Part shown: piece by piece, positions 54,072-62,910 of the stretch
Layout: each line of letters starts with the position of its first letter
How positions within the stretch are numbered: position 1 is the stretch's first letter
Source of the DNA: CALGFH01 sp036003705
Lineage (GTDB): Bacteria; Actinomycetota; CALGFH01
Assembly: GCA_036003705.1 (NCBI GenBank)
Contig: DASYSE010000105.1
Location: 14,259-78,258 of the forward strand
Reading direction: 5' to 3'
Length of the DNA: 64,000 bases
The notes under the pieces: generated by a model
What the model was told of the DNA's origin: nothing
What the model saw: the letters and a program-made list of their open reading frames with translations, nothing else
The model's database searches: none
Translations under genes and position numbers: made by a program

Positions 54072-55592
54072 TCATCCGCGCAGCTCGTGCTTCATGACCT
54101 TGCCGAGGGCGTTGCGAGGCAACGAATCCACGTAGTGCAGCAGCCGGGGACGCTTGAACCCGGCCAGCCGCTCGGCCGCGAAGGCGAGCAGCTGGCCGGG
54201 GTCGGGCGGGGCCGCGGGGTCGGCCGGGACCACGAACGCGGTGACCTGCTCGCCCCACTCCTGGGACGGGGTGCCGACGACCGCGGCCTCGGCCACCTCC
54301 GGGTGCTCGAGCAGGAGCTCCTCGACCTCGCGGGGATGGACGTTGTAGCCGCCGGTGATGATCAGCTCCTTGCTCCGGCCCTCGATCCGCAGGTAGCCGC
54401 GCTCGTCGAAGCTGCCCAGGTCGCCGGTCCGGAACCAGCCGTCGCCGTCGAACGCCTCGGCGGTGGCCCGCGGGTTGCCCCAGTAGCCGCCGAACACGTT
54501 GGGGCCCCGCAGCAGCACCTCGCCCTGGTCGCCGGCGGCCAGGCGCAGCTGGACGCCGGGCAGCGGCAGGCCGACCGTGCCCGGCCGGCGCTCGCCGAGG
54601 TAGGGGTTGGACACGTTCATGATCGTCTCGGTCATGCCGTAGCGTTCCAGCACCCGCTGGCCGGCCCGGTCGGCCAGCCGCTGGAACACCGTCGGTGGCA
54701 GCGGAGCCGACCCGGAGACGCACAGCCGCAGCCGCTCGAGCTCGCCGGCCCGTTGCGCGTCGGCCAGCCGGGCGTACATGGTCGGCACCCCGAAGAACAG
54801 CGTCGCCCGGTGGTCGCGGGCGGCGTCCAGCACCCCGTCGACCTCGAAGCGGGGCAGCAGCACCGCCGACGCGCCGGCCAGCAGCGTGCCGTGCAGCCCG
54901 ACCCCGAGCCCGTGGATGTGGAACAGCGGCAGGGCCAGCACCAGCCGGTCGTCCTGTGTCCAGCGCCAGGCCAGCCGCAGCGCCTCGGCGCTGGCCAGCA
55001 GGTTGCCATGGGCCAGCACGGCCCCCTTGGGCGCACCGGTGGTGCCGGAGGTGTAGCAGAGCAGCGCCGGGTCGTCCCGGTCGCAGCCGTCCAGCGGCGG
55101 CGGGTCGCCGTCGGGCAGGTCGACCTCCGGACCGGCGACCAGCAGGCCGCCACCGGCCGCCCGCCTGGCCCAACGGCCGCGGTCCGGGTCGTCGACGATC
55201 GCCGCCCGCGGACCGGCGTCGGCCACGATGTGGGCCACCTCCCGCTCCCGGTAGGCGGTGTTGGCCGGCACCACCACCAGGCCCATGCGCAGCGCGCCCA
55301 GGTAGGCGACGACCAGGTCCATGGAGGTGGCGGCGCTGACCAGCACCCGGTCCCCGGCGGCCAGCCCGGTCCGGCGTAGCCGGCCGGCCACCCGGCGGCT
55401 GGCCGCCTCCAGGCCGCCCCTGGTCACCCAGCCGGTCCGGGCCGTCCACAGCGCCGGCCGTTCCGGGCCGGCGTCGGCCATCCGGCGCCAGGCGGCCGGC
55501 AGGCTCCCGGCGGCGAGCAGGTCCAGCCGGTCCGGGTCCACCCCGTCGGGCAGGTGGACCTCCCAGCCATGTGAATTCTTTGTTGCCGACAC
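54072..55592 (-). CDS. AMP-forming acyl-CoA synthetase (ANL superfamily)
   Basis: 506 residues from a GTG at 55592; another GTG at 55601 is possible, and neither has a good ribosome site. Joins a carboxylic acid to CoA through an acyl-adenylate. Marks: LCYTSGTTGAPKGAVLAHGN (P-loop), ERYGMTETIMNVSNP, GWFRTGDLGSFDERGYLRIEG and the C-terminal lysine in PRNALGKVMKHEL. Resembles malonyl-/acetoacetyl-type and fatty-acid ligases; the exact acid is open. Co-transcribed with the hydroxybutyrate-type dehydrogenase. A TACCAT box lies about 50 bp upstream. Confidence 0.88.
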   Translation of the reverse strand: MSATKNSHGWEVHLPDGVDPDRLDLLAAGSLPAAWRRMADAGPERPALWTARTGWVTRGGLEAASRRVAGRLRRTGLAAGDRVLVSAATSMDLVVAYLGALRMGLVVVPANTAYREREVAHIVADAGPRAAIVDDPDRGRWARRAAGGGLLVAGPEVDLPDGDPPPLDGCDRDDPALLCYTSGTTGAPKGAVLAHGNLLASAEALRLAWRWTQDDRLVLALPLFHIHGLGVGLHGTLLAGASAVLLPRFEVDGVLDAARDHRATLFFGVPTMYARLADAQRAGELERLRLCVSGSAPLPPTVFQRLADRAGQRVLERYGMTETIMNVSNPYLGERRPGTVGLPLPGVQLRLAAGDQGEVLLRGPNVFGGYWGNPRATAEAFDGDGWFRTGDLGSFDERGYLRIEGRSKELIITGGYNVHPREVEELLLEHPEVAEAAVVGTPSQEWGEQVTAFVVPADPAAPPDPGQLLAFAAERLAGFKRPRLLHYVDSLPRNALGKVMKHELRG

Positions 55593-55703
55593 CCCGATCA
55601 CCCCGATGAGGTCTTCACCTGCCCCCCGATCCGGACGTATGGTACTGGCAGACAGTTTCAGCCAGGCGGCCGTAAACCTTCCCCGATTGGTGTGTGATCG
55701 CCG

Positions 55704-56222
55704 TTGGCCGACAACCTCTTCCCCGTCGTACCCGACACCGGAACCATCAAGGCGGCCCGCCTGGCCTCCGAGGTCACCGGCGAACCCGGCCGCTGGGTGC
55801 GTCTCGACTGCCAGCACATCCGCCACGTCCAGCAGCCAGTGGAGCCGGGGCAGGTCCTGGAGTGCCCGACCTGTCCGCCCTCATCGGGGGGTGCCCTTCC
55901 GTCCCGCCGGGTGCTGCGGCCGGACCCTGAACGTCATCATCTCGCCCGGCTGGAGGCCGACCCGCAGGCTCCGGGCAGAGCCGGGGCGTTCGCCGTCGAG
56001 GCGGTGACCCAGACCGGGCCCGTCGGCCTGGTCGACGATGCCGGCCGGATGGCCAGCGAGCTGGTGGCCAGCGCCATCCGCCACACCGACGCCCCGGTCG
56101 AGCTGACCGTCGACACCGATCCCAACATGATCCGCATCGAGGTCCGCGACGACGACCCGAGCGTCCCCGGCACCGGCCAGGTCGCCTCGTTCGAGCTGCG
56201 CGAGGCCTCGACCACCGGCTGA
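55704..56222 (+). CDS. Degenerate RsbW-like (GHKL) ATPase-domain protein
   Basis: 172 residues, TTG start at 55704 (MADNLFPVVPDTGTIK); the start is uncertain. The first half has a possible zinc site with DCQHIRH and LECPTCPP. The last ~60 residues follow an anti-sigma-type histidine-kinase-like ATPase: VDDAGRMASELVASAIRHTD, VELTVDTDPNMIRIEVRDDDP. In active members the N-box is ELVTNAVRHA; here Thr-Asn is Ala-Ser, so the ATP-coordinating Asn is missing, and the later G-boxes are absent. It is therefore likely unable to bind ATP. Confidence 0.5.
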   Translation: MADNLFPVVPDTGTIKAARLASEVTGEPGRWVRLDCQHIRHVQQPVEPGQVLECPTCPPSSGGALPSRRVLRPDPERHHLARLEADPQAPGRAGAFAVEAVTQTGPVGLVDDAGRMASELVASAIRHTDAPVELTVDTDPNMIRIEVRDDDPSVPGTGQVASFELREASTTG

Positions 56223-56384
56223 CCAGCCTCGACCGCCCGCTGACCAGCGCCCTGCCCACCTCCTGGTCGAGCAGGGCGGCTACCTCACGGTCGGGCGGCT
56301 GACGACTAGGTGCCGGGCGATCTGCTCCTGGGAGCGGCAGGCCGGGTGGCGACGCCCGGTACGAACGGCCGGTGCGGCCGCCGC

Positions 56385-58622
56385 TCAGTCCGACCCGGCG
56401 TGACTCGCCGCAAGTCGACTGGCCAGCACGTCGATGATCGGGCGCAGCTGCAGCCACCACTGATCCACCGGACGCCGGTGCTCCCAATCGGCCAGCTCCC
56501 CGGCCTCCCCTAACGACAGCACCCGAAACTTGCCCTCGTGCAGCCCGATCACCGCGCCGCCGGTGCTGGCGCTGTCGATCTGGTAGCTGAGCCAGTCGAT
56601 GGAGTGCGCGGCCAGGCGGGTGCCGAGGATCCGATCGAACGGGGACGGCGTGCCGCCCTGCTGGGTCTGGCCGAAGACCACCTCGCGGGCGTCGAACAAG
56701 CCCTGGCTCTCCTGCTCGAACAGCCGGCACAGGAACTCGCTGGTGTACATCGGGCTCGCCTTCTCGTTCAACACCGTGAGGAAGAGCCGCTGCCCGGCCC
56801 GGAAGCTCTCGACCATCCGCTCGATGTCGTACGCCAGCTCCTTGAGCGTGATGCCCTCCTCGTGCAGGTATACCCGCACCGCGCCCCCGGACAGCCCACC
56901 CAACAGGGCCAGGTAGCCGCAGAAACCGCCCATTGTCTCCACGACAAAGCAGCGACGGGACGCGGTACCGGCTTGCCGCAGGCGATCGATCGAATCGACG
57001 ATCAGGTTGAGCGCGCTGTCGGCGCCCACCGACAACTCCGAGTTGGGGATGTTGTTGTCGATGGTGGCCGGTAGGCAGATCGTCGGGATGTCGAAGGCGG
57101 GGTACCGCTCACGCTCACGGTGCATGGTGTGAGCCGCCTCGAATGCGTCCCAGCCACCGATGATCAGCAACCCGTTCACGTGCTGATCCTCCAAGCCGCG
57201 GCCGATGGCGTACAGGTCCTTGACGGTCGGAACCTGCCGGCTGATCCCCAGTTCGGCGCCCCCGAGGCTGCTCCAGCCCTCGACATCACCCCACTGCAGT
57301 TCCCGTACGTCCCCGTCCACCAGGCCGCGGAAGCTGCCGTTGATCCCGAGCATGGTGTACCCACGATCCAGTCCGAGCCGCACCGCGGCCCCGGCGACGG
57401 CGTTCATGCCCGGTGCGAGCCCGCCGACGTTGAGCAGGGCGATCCGGGTAGCGCGGCGCCTGGTCTGCGGGCTGGGCAGTGCACGGGAGATGGAACGGAA
57501 GACGTGGATCATCTCGGTGTAGCTGTCGCCGCGCATCATCAGCGCGGTGTCGTGGTCTCTGGCCGCGATTCGCTCAGCCAGCTCGCGTGTTCGGGCGACG
57601 CACTCCATCAGGGGCACCTTGGCCACCCGGTTGTCCCGCATCCCGATCAGTTGCGGAACGCTCTGCGGCGTGGCGGCCAGGACCTCCTGGACGGCCGCGT
57701 GCCCCAGAATGGAGCTCATCGACCGGTCGAAGGCACTGGGCGCGCCGCCGCGTTGCACGTGCCCGAGAATGGTCACCCGGACGTCCTCACCCAGTCGTTC
57801 CTCGAGCAGCTGGTGGACGTACTCGCTGCTGATCGGCCGGTTGGCGGAGTCGTGCGCGCCCTCGGCGACGATGACGATGCTGTGGCGCCGGCCCGCCGCG
57901 CGGCCGTTCTTGATGATCTCGCACAGGTCTCGCTCCCAGCCCGGGTCCGGCGGCCACTCGGGGATCAGCACATACGAGGCGTGACCGGCGATCGCGCTCA
58001 TCAGTGCCAGGTAGCCGCAGTGCCGGCCCATCACCTCGACCACGAAGCTGCGTTGATGACTCGCCGCGGTGGAGCCGATCGCGTCGATGGCCTCGATGAT
58101 GCGGTGCAGCGCCGAGTCGGCCCCGATGGTCATGTCGGTGCCGAGCATGTCGTTGTCGATCGAACCGACCAGTCCCGCGATCATCAATGCCGGGTGACGC
58201 TCGGCGGCTTCCCGGTCGATCGTGCCAGCGGTCAGCAGTTCCTCGATCAACGACGGCCATTCCTGGCGCAGCAGATCCGCCCCGGAGAGGCTGCCGTCGC
58301 CGCCGATCACGACCAGCCGGTCGATCCCTCTCTGGACAAGGTGATGCGCCGCGCGGCGCCGGCCCTCGCGCTGGCGGAACTCCACCGAGCGGGCGGTGCC
58401 GATCACGGTGCCGCCGCGGTTCAGGATGTTGCTGACGTCATCCCAGGTGACCGAACGGATGCGGTCGCCGCCGTCGACGAGCCCCTGGTAGCCCTCGTAG
58501 ACGGCGAAGATCTCCGCACCATGATTGAGCGCGGTGCGGACCACCGCACGAACGGCCGGGTTCATGCCCTGCGCGTCGCCGCCGCTGGTCAGCACGGCGA
58601 GCCTTGGGCTCGACTGTCCCAT
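56385..58622 (-). CDS. Double-length (tandem-domain) 6-phosphofructokinase
   Basis: 745 residues from the ATG at 58622 (GAGGGG ribosome site), about twice the bacterial norm. Two PFK domains in one chain. The first (about 5-385) has LTSGGDAQGMN, GGDGSLSGA and SIDNDMLGTD with the catalytic Asp. The second (about 395-740) has LNVGGLAPGMN, but GGWDAFEA replaces GGDGS and TIDNN replaces TIDND, so it looks non-catalytic and may bind effectors, the layout of eukaryotic PFK. It converts fructose 6-phosphate to fructose 1,6-bisphosphate. It is last in the mannitol operon, 73 bp after mtlD, where fructose 6-phosphate is made. Confidence 0.9.
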   Translation of the reverse strand: MGQSSPRLAVLTSGGDAQGMNPAVRAVVRTALNHGAEIFAVYEGYQGLVDGGDRIRSVTWDDVSNILNRGGTVIGTARSVEFRQREGRRRAAHHLVQRGIDRLVVIGGDGSLSGADLLRQEWPSLIEELLTAGTIDREAAERHPALMIAGLVGSIDNDMLGTDMTIGADSALHRIIEAIDAIGSTAASHQRSFVVEVMGRHCGYLALMSAIAGHASYVLIPEWPPDPGWERDLCEIIKNGRAAGRRHSIVIVAEGAHDSANRPISSEYVHQLLEERLGEDVRVTILGHVQRGGAPSAFDRSMSSILGHAAVQEVLAATPQSVPQLIGMRDNRVAKVPLMECVARTRELAERIAARDHDTALMMRGDSYTEMIHVFRSISRALPSPQTRRRATRIALLNVGGLAPGMNAVAGAAVRLGLDRGYTMLGINGSFRGLVDGDVRELQWGDVEGWSSLGGAELGISRQVPTVKDLYAIGRGLEDQHVNGLLIIGGWDAFEAAHTMHRERERYPAFDIPTICLPATIDNNIPNSELSVGADSALNLIVDSIDRLRQAGTASRRCFVVETMGGFCGYLALLGGLSGGAVRVYLHEEGITLKELAYDIERMVESFRAGQRLFLTVLNEKASPMYTSEFLCRLFEQESQGLFDAREVVFGQTQQGGTPSPFDRILGTRLAAHSIDWLSYQIDSASTGGAVIGLHEGKFRVLSLGEAGELADWEHRRPVDQWWLQLRPIIDVLASRLAASHAGSD

Positions 58623-58695
58623 CCACGCCCCTCGACTCGTCATCGAACGGTCCTGCCCGTCGGCGGAGGCGTGCGTGTCGGCGGCAGGTAGTCGA

Positions 58696-59853
58696 TCAGC
58701 CTCCTCCGCCGACCCTGCGCGCCAGCACCGCGAGCACGTCGGCGTACAGCGGGTCGGCCGGCTTCAGACCGGTGATCCGTTCGGTCGCCTCCGCCGCCGT
58801 CAGGGTCCTCAGCAGATGCTGCAACTCCACGCTCTCGGGGTCGTCGGGGACGTCGAACGACATCGCGGCCTCCACCGTGGCGAGCAGGTGCTGTGGCCGG
58901 ATGCCCCGCTCGGCCAGCTCGGCGGCCGGTCCGATGAGCCGTTCGGAGCGGGAGAGCTTGCGCAACGGTTGCCGGCCGACCCGGTCCACGGTGTCCGGCA
59001 GGTACGGGTTCGCGAACCGCTGCAGGATCTTGTCCACGTACGCCTGCTGGGCTTCGGCAGGGAAGTCGTGCTTGGCGACCAGCAGCTGCTTGGTCTCGGC
59101 CAGCACGCCCTCGACCGCGGCCCGCACCACGTCGTCGGCGAGGGCGTCGCTCAGTTTCTTGATGCCCCGGGCGAAGCCGTGGTAGGCGGTGGCGGCGTGG
59201 CCGGTGTTGACGGTGAACAGTTTCCGCTCGATGTACGGCGCCAGGTCGTCGACCCACGTGGCGTCGGGGATCGAAGGTTCGCTGCCGCCGAACGGGGGGC
59301 GCTCGATGGCCCACTCGAAGTAGGTCTCGACGGTGACGTCCAGGTCATCCTGCGATTGGCCAGGCACGATACGGTCGACCGCGGTGTTCGCGAAGACGGC
59401 CTTGGCCGCCACCGCCGGCCACTCCTCGTCGGGTACGGCCGAGCGGATGTGCCCGACCAGCGCATCGGTGGCATTGATGGCGTTCTCGCACGCCATGACG
59501 ACCAGGGGAGCCGCGCCGTCGGGCCGCTCCCGCAGCCCGGCGCCGATGACCGGTGCGACGAACTTCAGGACCGTGGGGCCGACCGCCGTGGTCACGATGT
59601 CGGCGGAAGCGATCTCGGCGATGGCGGCCGGTTCGTCGCTGCGGCTGTTGATCGCCCGGTAGTTGTCGACGAGCTCCTCGGCCGACTCGTGGCCGACCTC
59701 CTTGACCAGGAAGCTCGGCGTGCTGTTCAGGGCGTCGATGAGCGGGTCGACGACGTCGACGAACACCACCTCGTAGCCGGCGCGGTGCAGGATCAGCCCG
59801 ACAAACCCGCGACCGATGTTTCCGGCGCCGAAATGGACGGCGACCCCACTCAT
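58696..59853 (-). CDS. mtlD: Mannitol-1-phosphate 5-dehydrogenase
   Basis: 385 residues. Oxidises mannitol 1-phosphate to fructose 6-phosphate with NAD. The NAD loop is AVHFGAGNIGRGFVG at the N-terminus; the catalytic region of this polyol dehydrogenase family is seen as ERKLFTVNTGHAATAYHGF with the conserved Lys, Asn and His. Length is typical. Its ATG overlaps the stop of the EIIA gene (ATGA). The order EIICB, EIIA, MtlD matches the classical mtlA-mtlF-mtlD arrangement of Gram-positive bacteria. Confidence 0.95.
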   Translation of the reverse strand: MSGVAVHFGAGNIGRGFVGLILHRAGYEVVFVDVVDPLIDALNSTPSFLVKEVGHESAEELVDNYRAINSRSDEPAAIAEIASADIVTTAVGPTVLKFVAPVIGAGLRERPDGAAPLVVMACENAINATDALVGHIRSAVPDEEWPAVAAKAVFANTAVDRIVPGQSQDDLDVTVETYFEWAIERPPFGGSEPSIPDATWVDDLAPYIERKLFTVNTGHAATAYHGFARGIKKLSDALADDVVRAAVEGVLAETKQLLVAKHDFPAEAQQAYVDKILQRFANPYLPDTVDRVGRQPLRKLSRSERLIGPAAELAERGIRPQHLLATVEAAMSFDVPDDPESVELQHLLRTLTAAEATERITGLKPADPLYADVLAVLARRVGGGG

Positions 59854-60287
59854 TCCTCGTTGACCGCGTTGAGGAGGTCGAAGATCTCCTGCGCCGACCG
59901 CGCGGCGACCAGCTTGTCGACCTCGTCGGTATCCGAGAAGACGATGGCGATCCTGCTCAGGATGTCCATGTGACCGCCCTGGTAGCCGGCGATCCCGAGG
60001 GCGAACAGCACCTCGTTGCCGTCCCAGTCGATCGGCTCGACGTAGCGGATCACGGACAGCGCCGACCGCTTGATCGACTCCTTCGATTCATTGGTGCCGT
60101 GCGGGATCGCCAGGTAGTTGCCCATATAGGTGGAGACCGACCGCTCGCGCTCGAACATCGAGTCGATGTAGGCGGGCGTGACCGCACCGGCGTCGACCAG
60201 GATCTCGCCGGACTCCCGGATGGCGTCGTCCTTGCTACGGGCCGTTCCCGGCATCCTGATCTGGGAAAGCGTCAGAACGTCACTCAT
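59850..60287 (-). CDS. mtlF: Mannitol PTS enzyme IIA
   Basis: 145 residues. A cytoplasmic phosphocarrier that takes phosphate from HPr and hands it to EIIB. The active-site His lies in MGNYLAIPHGTNESKESI (about residue 62-66). Length and the IGIAGYQGGHMDIL-like C-terminal half match the fructose/mannitol EIIA family. It starts 98 bp after mtlA; AAAGGAG upstream is a distant ribosome site. The stop overlaps mtlD. Confidence 0.93.
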   Translation of the reverse strand: MSDVLTLSQIRMPGTARSKDDAIRESGEILVDAGAVTPAYIDSMFERERSVSTYMGNYLAIPHGTNESKESIKRSALSVIRYVEPIDWDGNEVLFALGIAGYQGGHMDILSRIAIVFSDTDEVDKLVAARSAQEIFDLLNAVNEE

Positions 60288-60385
60288 GGGCAGCGAGCTC
60301 CTTTGCCGGTCGGAAACAGCTCAGACAACTTGGCAGGGTGGGGGAAGGGAACACCGCGCCCTTTCCCCCACCCCATTCCCGTGGC

Positions 60386-61903
60386 TCAGCTCGGCGCGGC
60401 GCCCTGGGGAGCGTTGGTGGTCTTCACCTCTTCCACGATGGCGTCGTACTTGGGGCTGTTCATGAAGTTTGTGACCGAGACATGCTGCGCGTTTGGCGTC
60501 TTGTCCATCGCACGGAGCGTCAGGTCCTGGTGGGTCACGACCAGGTCGTAGGTGTCATCCAGGTTGGCGATGGCCACGTTGACCACCGAGAGGTCGGTGA
60601 AACCCGCCTTCTTCAGCTTGTTGCGCAGGACGGATGCCCCCATGGCGCTCGATCCCATGCCGGCGTCGCAGGCGAAGACGATCTTGCGGATCGGCTCGGT
60701 CCGGGACTGGGCCTCGTCCGACTCGACTCTGGTCAGCATGCTGGAGATCGAGCTCTCCTTGCCCTTGAGGCTCTCCATCTGCGCGGTCGCGGCGGCCAGG
60801 TCGCCCTCCTCGTCTCTCCTGCGGCTGGCCCGCAGGATCACCGAGCCGATGAGGAACGACGTCGTGGCGGCGAGCAGGACCGAGAGGGTGACGCCGACGA
60901 AGCTGTTGCCGGGTGTCTGCGCGTACACGGCGATGATGGAGCCGGGAGCCGCCGGCGCCCGGAGGCCGGCGCCGAAGATCACCAGGGTGAAGATGCCCAC
61001 CATGCCGGCGGGGATCATCGCCAGAATGGTGAAGGGCTTCAGCAGCACGAACGGGAAGTAGATCTCGTGGATGCCACCGAAGAAGTGGATGAGGATCGCG
61101 CCGGGCGCCGTGTTCTTGGCGACTCCGGTGCCGAAGACGGTGTAGGCCAGCAGCAGCCCGAGACCCGGCCCGGGGTTGGCCTCCAGCAGGAACAGGATCG
61201 ACTTGCCGTTCTCGGCGGCCTGCTGGATGCCGAGCGGGGTCAGCACGCCGTGGTTGATGGCGTTGTTCAGGAACAGCACCTTGGCGGGTTCGATGATGAG
61301 GCTGGCCAGCGGGAGCAGGCTGTTGTCGACCAGCCAGTCGACCCCGTTGCCCAATGCCGTGGCGATGCCGTCGATGGGCGGCCCGAACACGAAATACCCG
61401 ATGACGGCCAGCACCGCCGCCAGGATGCCGGCGGAGAAGTTGTTGACCAGCATCTCGAAGCCGGGCTTGATCTTGCCTTCCCACAGCTTGTCGACATGCT
61501 TCATGCACCAGCCACCAAGCGGCCCCATGATCATCGCGCCGAGGAACGTCGGGATTGGGACGCTCATGATCACGCCCATGGTGGCCACCGCCCCGACCAC
61601 GGCGCCCCGGACGCCGTAGACCATCCGGCCGCCCTGTGCGGCGATCAGCAGCGGCAACATGAACCGGATCATCGCCTGGACAAGGCCAAGGGTGATGGGA
61701 GCTCCGGTGGCGTCCTTACCGAAGCCGCCGATCCCTTCGACCGGGAACGGGCCCTTCTCGATGAACAACGCGGTGATGAAGCCCCAGGCGATGAAGGCGG
61801 CGATGTTCGGCATGATCATGCCGGACAGGAACGTGCCGAACTTCTGCACGGCGACCCGTGCGCCACTCGTCCTACTGGCTCCTACCTCGGCATTCGCGGT
61901 CAT
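60386..61903 (-). CDS. mtlA: Mannitol PTS enzyme IICB (permease)
   Basis: 505 residues from the ATG at 61903 (GGAGG 7 nt before). Imports mannitol and phosphorylates it. The IIC part (about 1-345) has several membrane helices and the GGIHEIYFPFVLLKP motif that binds the substrate. A linker (about 345-405) leads to EIIB with the phospho-Cys in IVFACDAGMGSSAMGA (about residue 420). There is no fused IIA domain, which is supplied by mtlF, as in Bacillus-type systems. First gene of the mannitol operon; a promoter with a palindrome lies about 90 bp upstream. Confidence 0.94.
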   Translation of the reverse strand: MTANAEVGASRTSGARVAVQKFGTFLSGMIMPNIAAFIAWGFITALFIEKGPFPVEGIGGFGKDATGAPITLGLVQAMIRFMLPLLIAAQGGRMVYGVRGAVVGAVATMGVIMSVPIPTFLGAMIMGPLGGWCMKHVDKLWEGKIKPGFEMLVNNFSAGILAAVLAVIGYFVFGPPIDGIATALGNGVDWLVDNSLLPLASLIIEPAKVLFLNNAINHGVLTPLGIQQAAENGKSILFLLEANPGPGLGLLLAYTVFGTGVAKNTAPGAILIHFFGGIHEIYFPFVLLKPFTILAMIPAGMVGIFTLVIFGAGLRAPAAPGSIIAVYAQTPGNSFVGVTLSVLLAATTSFLIGSVILRASRRRDEEGDLAAATAQMESLKGKESSISSMLTRVESDEAQSRTEPIRKIVFACDAGMGSSAMGASVLRNKLKKAGFTDLSVVNVAIANLDDTYDLVVTHQDLTLRAMDKTPNAQHVSVTNFMNSPKYDAIVEEVKTTNAPQGAAPS

Positions 61904-61994
61904 TCTGTGCCTCCGGGGTCGAGGGCCGACCGGGCGCACGCCTGCCGACGTGCTCCACACCGCGATCGGTCGTGACAAGTCGCATGCCGCGCTC

Positions 61995-62024
61995 ATGGTA
62001 CGTTGTGCATGCACTTCCGGTCCA
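61995..62024 (-). promoter_or_regulatory. Candidate mtl promoter with a palindrome in the spacer
   Basis: Minus strand: TGGACC (62019-62024), 18-bp spacer, TACCAT (61995-62000). A perfect 10-bp palindrome GTGCATGCAC (62005-62014) lies in the spacer, a classical repressor position. A GACGTGCTC direct repeat (plus strand) flanks the region at 61947-61955 and 62035-62043. Confidence 0.45.
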
Positions 62025-62102
62025 GCGTCGCATTGACGTGCTCTGCGGCCGACCCGATCACCCTCCGCCTGCCGCTGGAGCAGGCGACCGAGGGCATCCA
62101 GT

Positions 62103-62873
62103 TCAGGCCAGCGGCGTCACGTAGGCGGCGGCCAGGCCGCCGTCGACCAGGAACGTGCTGGCCGTGATGTAGCTGGCGTCGTCGGAGGCGAGGAAGCAGG
62201 CGGCGGCGGCGATCTCGGCCGCCTCGGCGAAGCGGCCCATGGGCAGGTGCACCAGGCGGCGGGCGGCCTTCTCCGGGTCCTTGGCGAACAGCTCCTGGAC
62301 CAGCGGAGTGTGGACCGGGCCCGGGCACAGGGCGTTGACCCGCACGTTGCGGCGGGCGAACTCGACGCCCAGCTCGCGGGAGAGGGCGAGCACGCCGCCC
62401 TTGGAGGCGGTGTAGGAGATCTGCGAGGTCGCCGCGCCCATCACGGCCACGAACGACGCCGTGTTGACCACCGAGCCCCCGCCCCTGGCCAGCAGCTGGG
62501 GGATGCCGTGCTTGCAGCAGAGGAACACCGCCTTGAGGTTCACGTCCTGGACCCGCTGCCAGGCCTCCAGGCCGGTGTCCAGCACAGAGACGTCGTCGGG
62601 CGGGGAGATGCCGGCGTTGTTGAACAGCACGTCGACGCCGCCGTACCGCTCGGCGGCGCGCGCGTACATGGCGGCGACGTCGTCCTCGTCGGTCACGTCC
62701 GCGTGCAGGTACAGCCCGTCGACCTCGGCCGCGACCTGCTCGCCGGCCTCGTCCGACAGGTCGACCACGCACACCCGCGCCCCCTCGGCCGCGAACCGCC
62801 GGGCGCTCTCCCGCCCGATCCCACTCGCGGCCCCGGTGATGACCGCGACCTTGTCCTCGAGACGCCTGTTCAC
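62103..62873 (-). CDS. Short-chain dehydrogenase/reductase (3-oxoacyl reductase-like)
   Basis: 256 residues, GTG start. Rossmann loop ITGAASGIGRESA, NNAG in VLFNNAGISPP, catalytic Ser and YxxxK in NTASFVAVMGAATSQISYTASKGG, and the usual C-terminal FLVDGG end. Typical of the large FabG-like group, so the substrate cannot be told. It follows the aldehyde dehydrogenase gene by 37 bp on the same strand, which suggests a shared pathway such as amine or polyol breakdown. Confidence 0.88.
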   Translation of the reverse strand: MNRRLEDKVAVITGAASGIGRESARRFAAEGARVCVVDLSDEAGEQVAAEVDGLYLHADVTDEDDVAAMYARAAERYGGVDVLFNNAGISPPDDVSVLDTGLEAWQRVQDVNLKAVFLCCKHGIPQLLARGGGSVVNTASFVAVMGAATSQISYTASKGGVLALSRELGVEFARRNVRVNALCPGPVHTPLVQELFAKDPEKAARRLVHLPMGRFAEAAEIAAAACFLASDDASYITASTFLVDGGLAAAYVTPLA

Positions 62874-62910
62874 TGGGACACCCCTGGGGTTCCCCAGACC
62901 CCTCCGGCGC

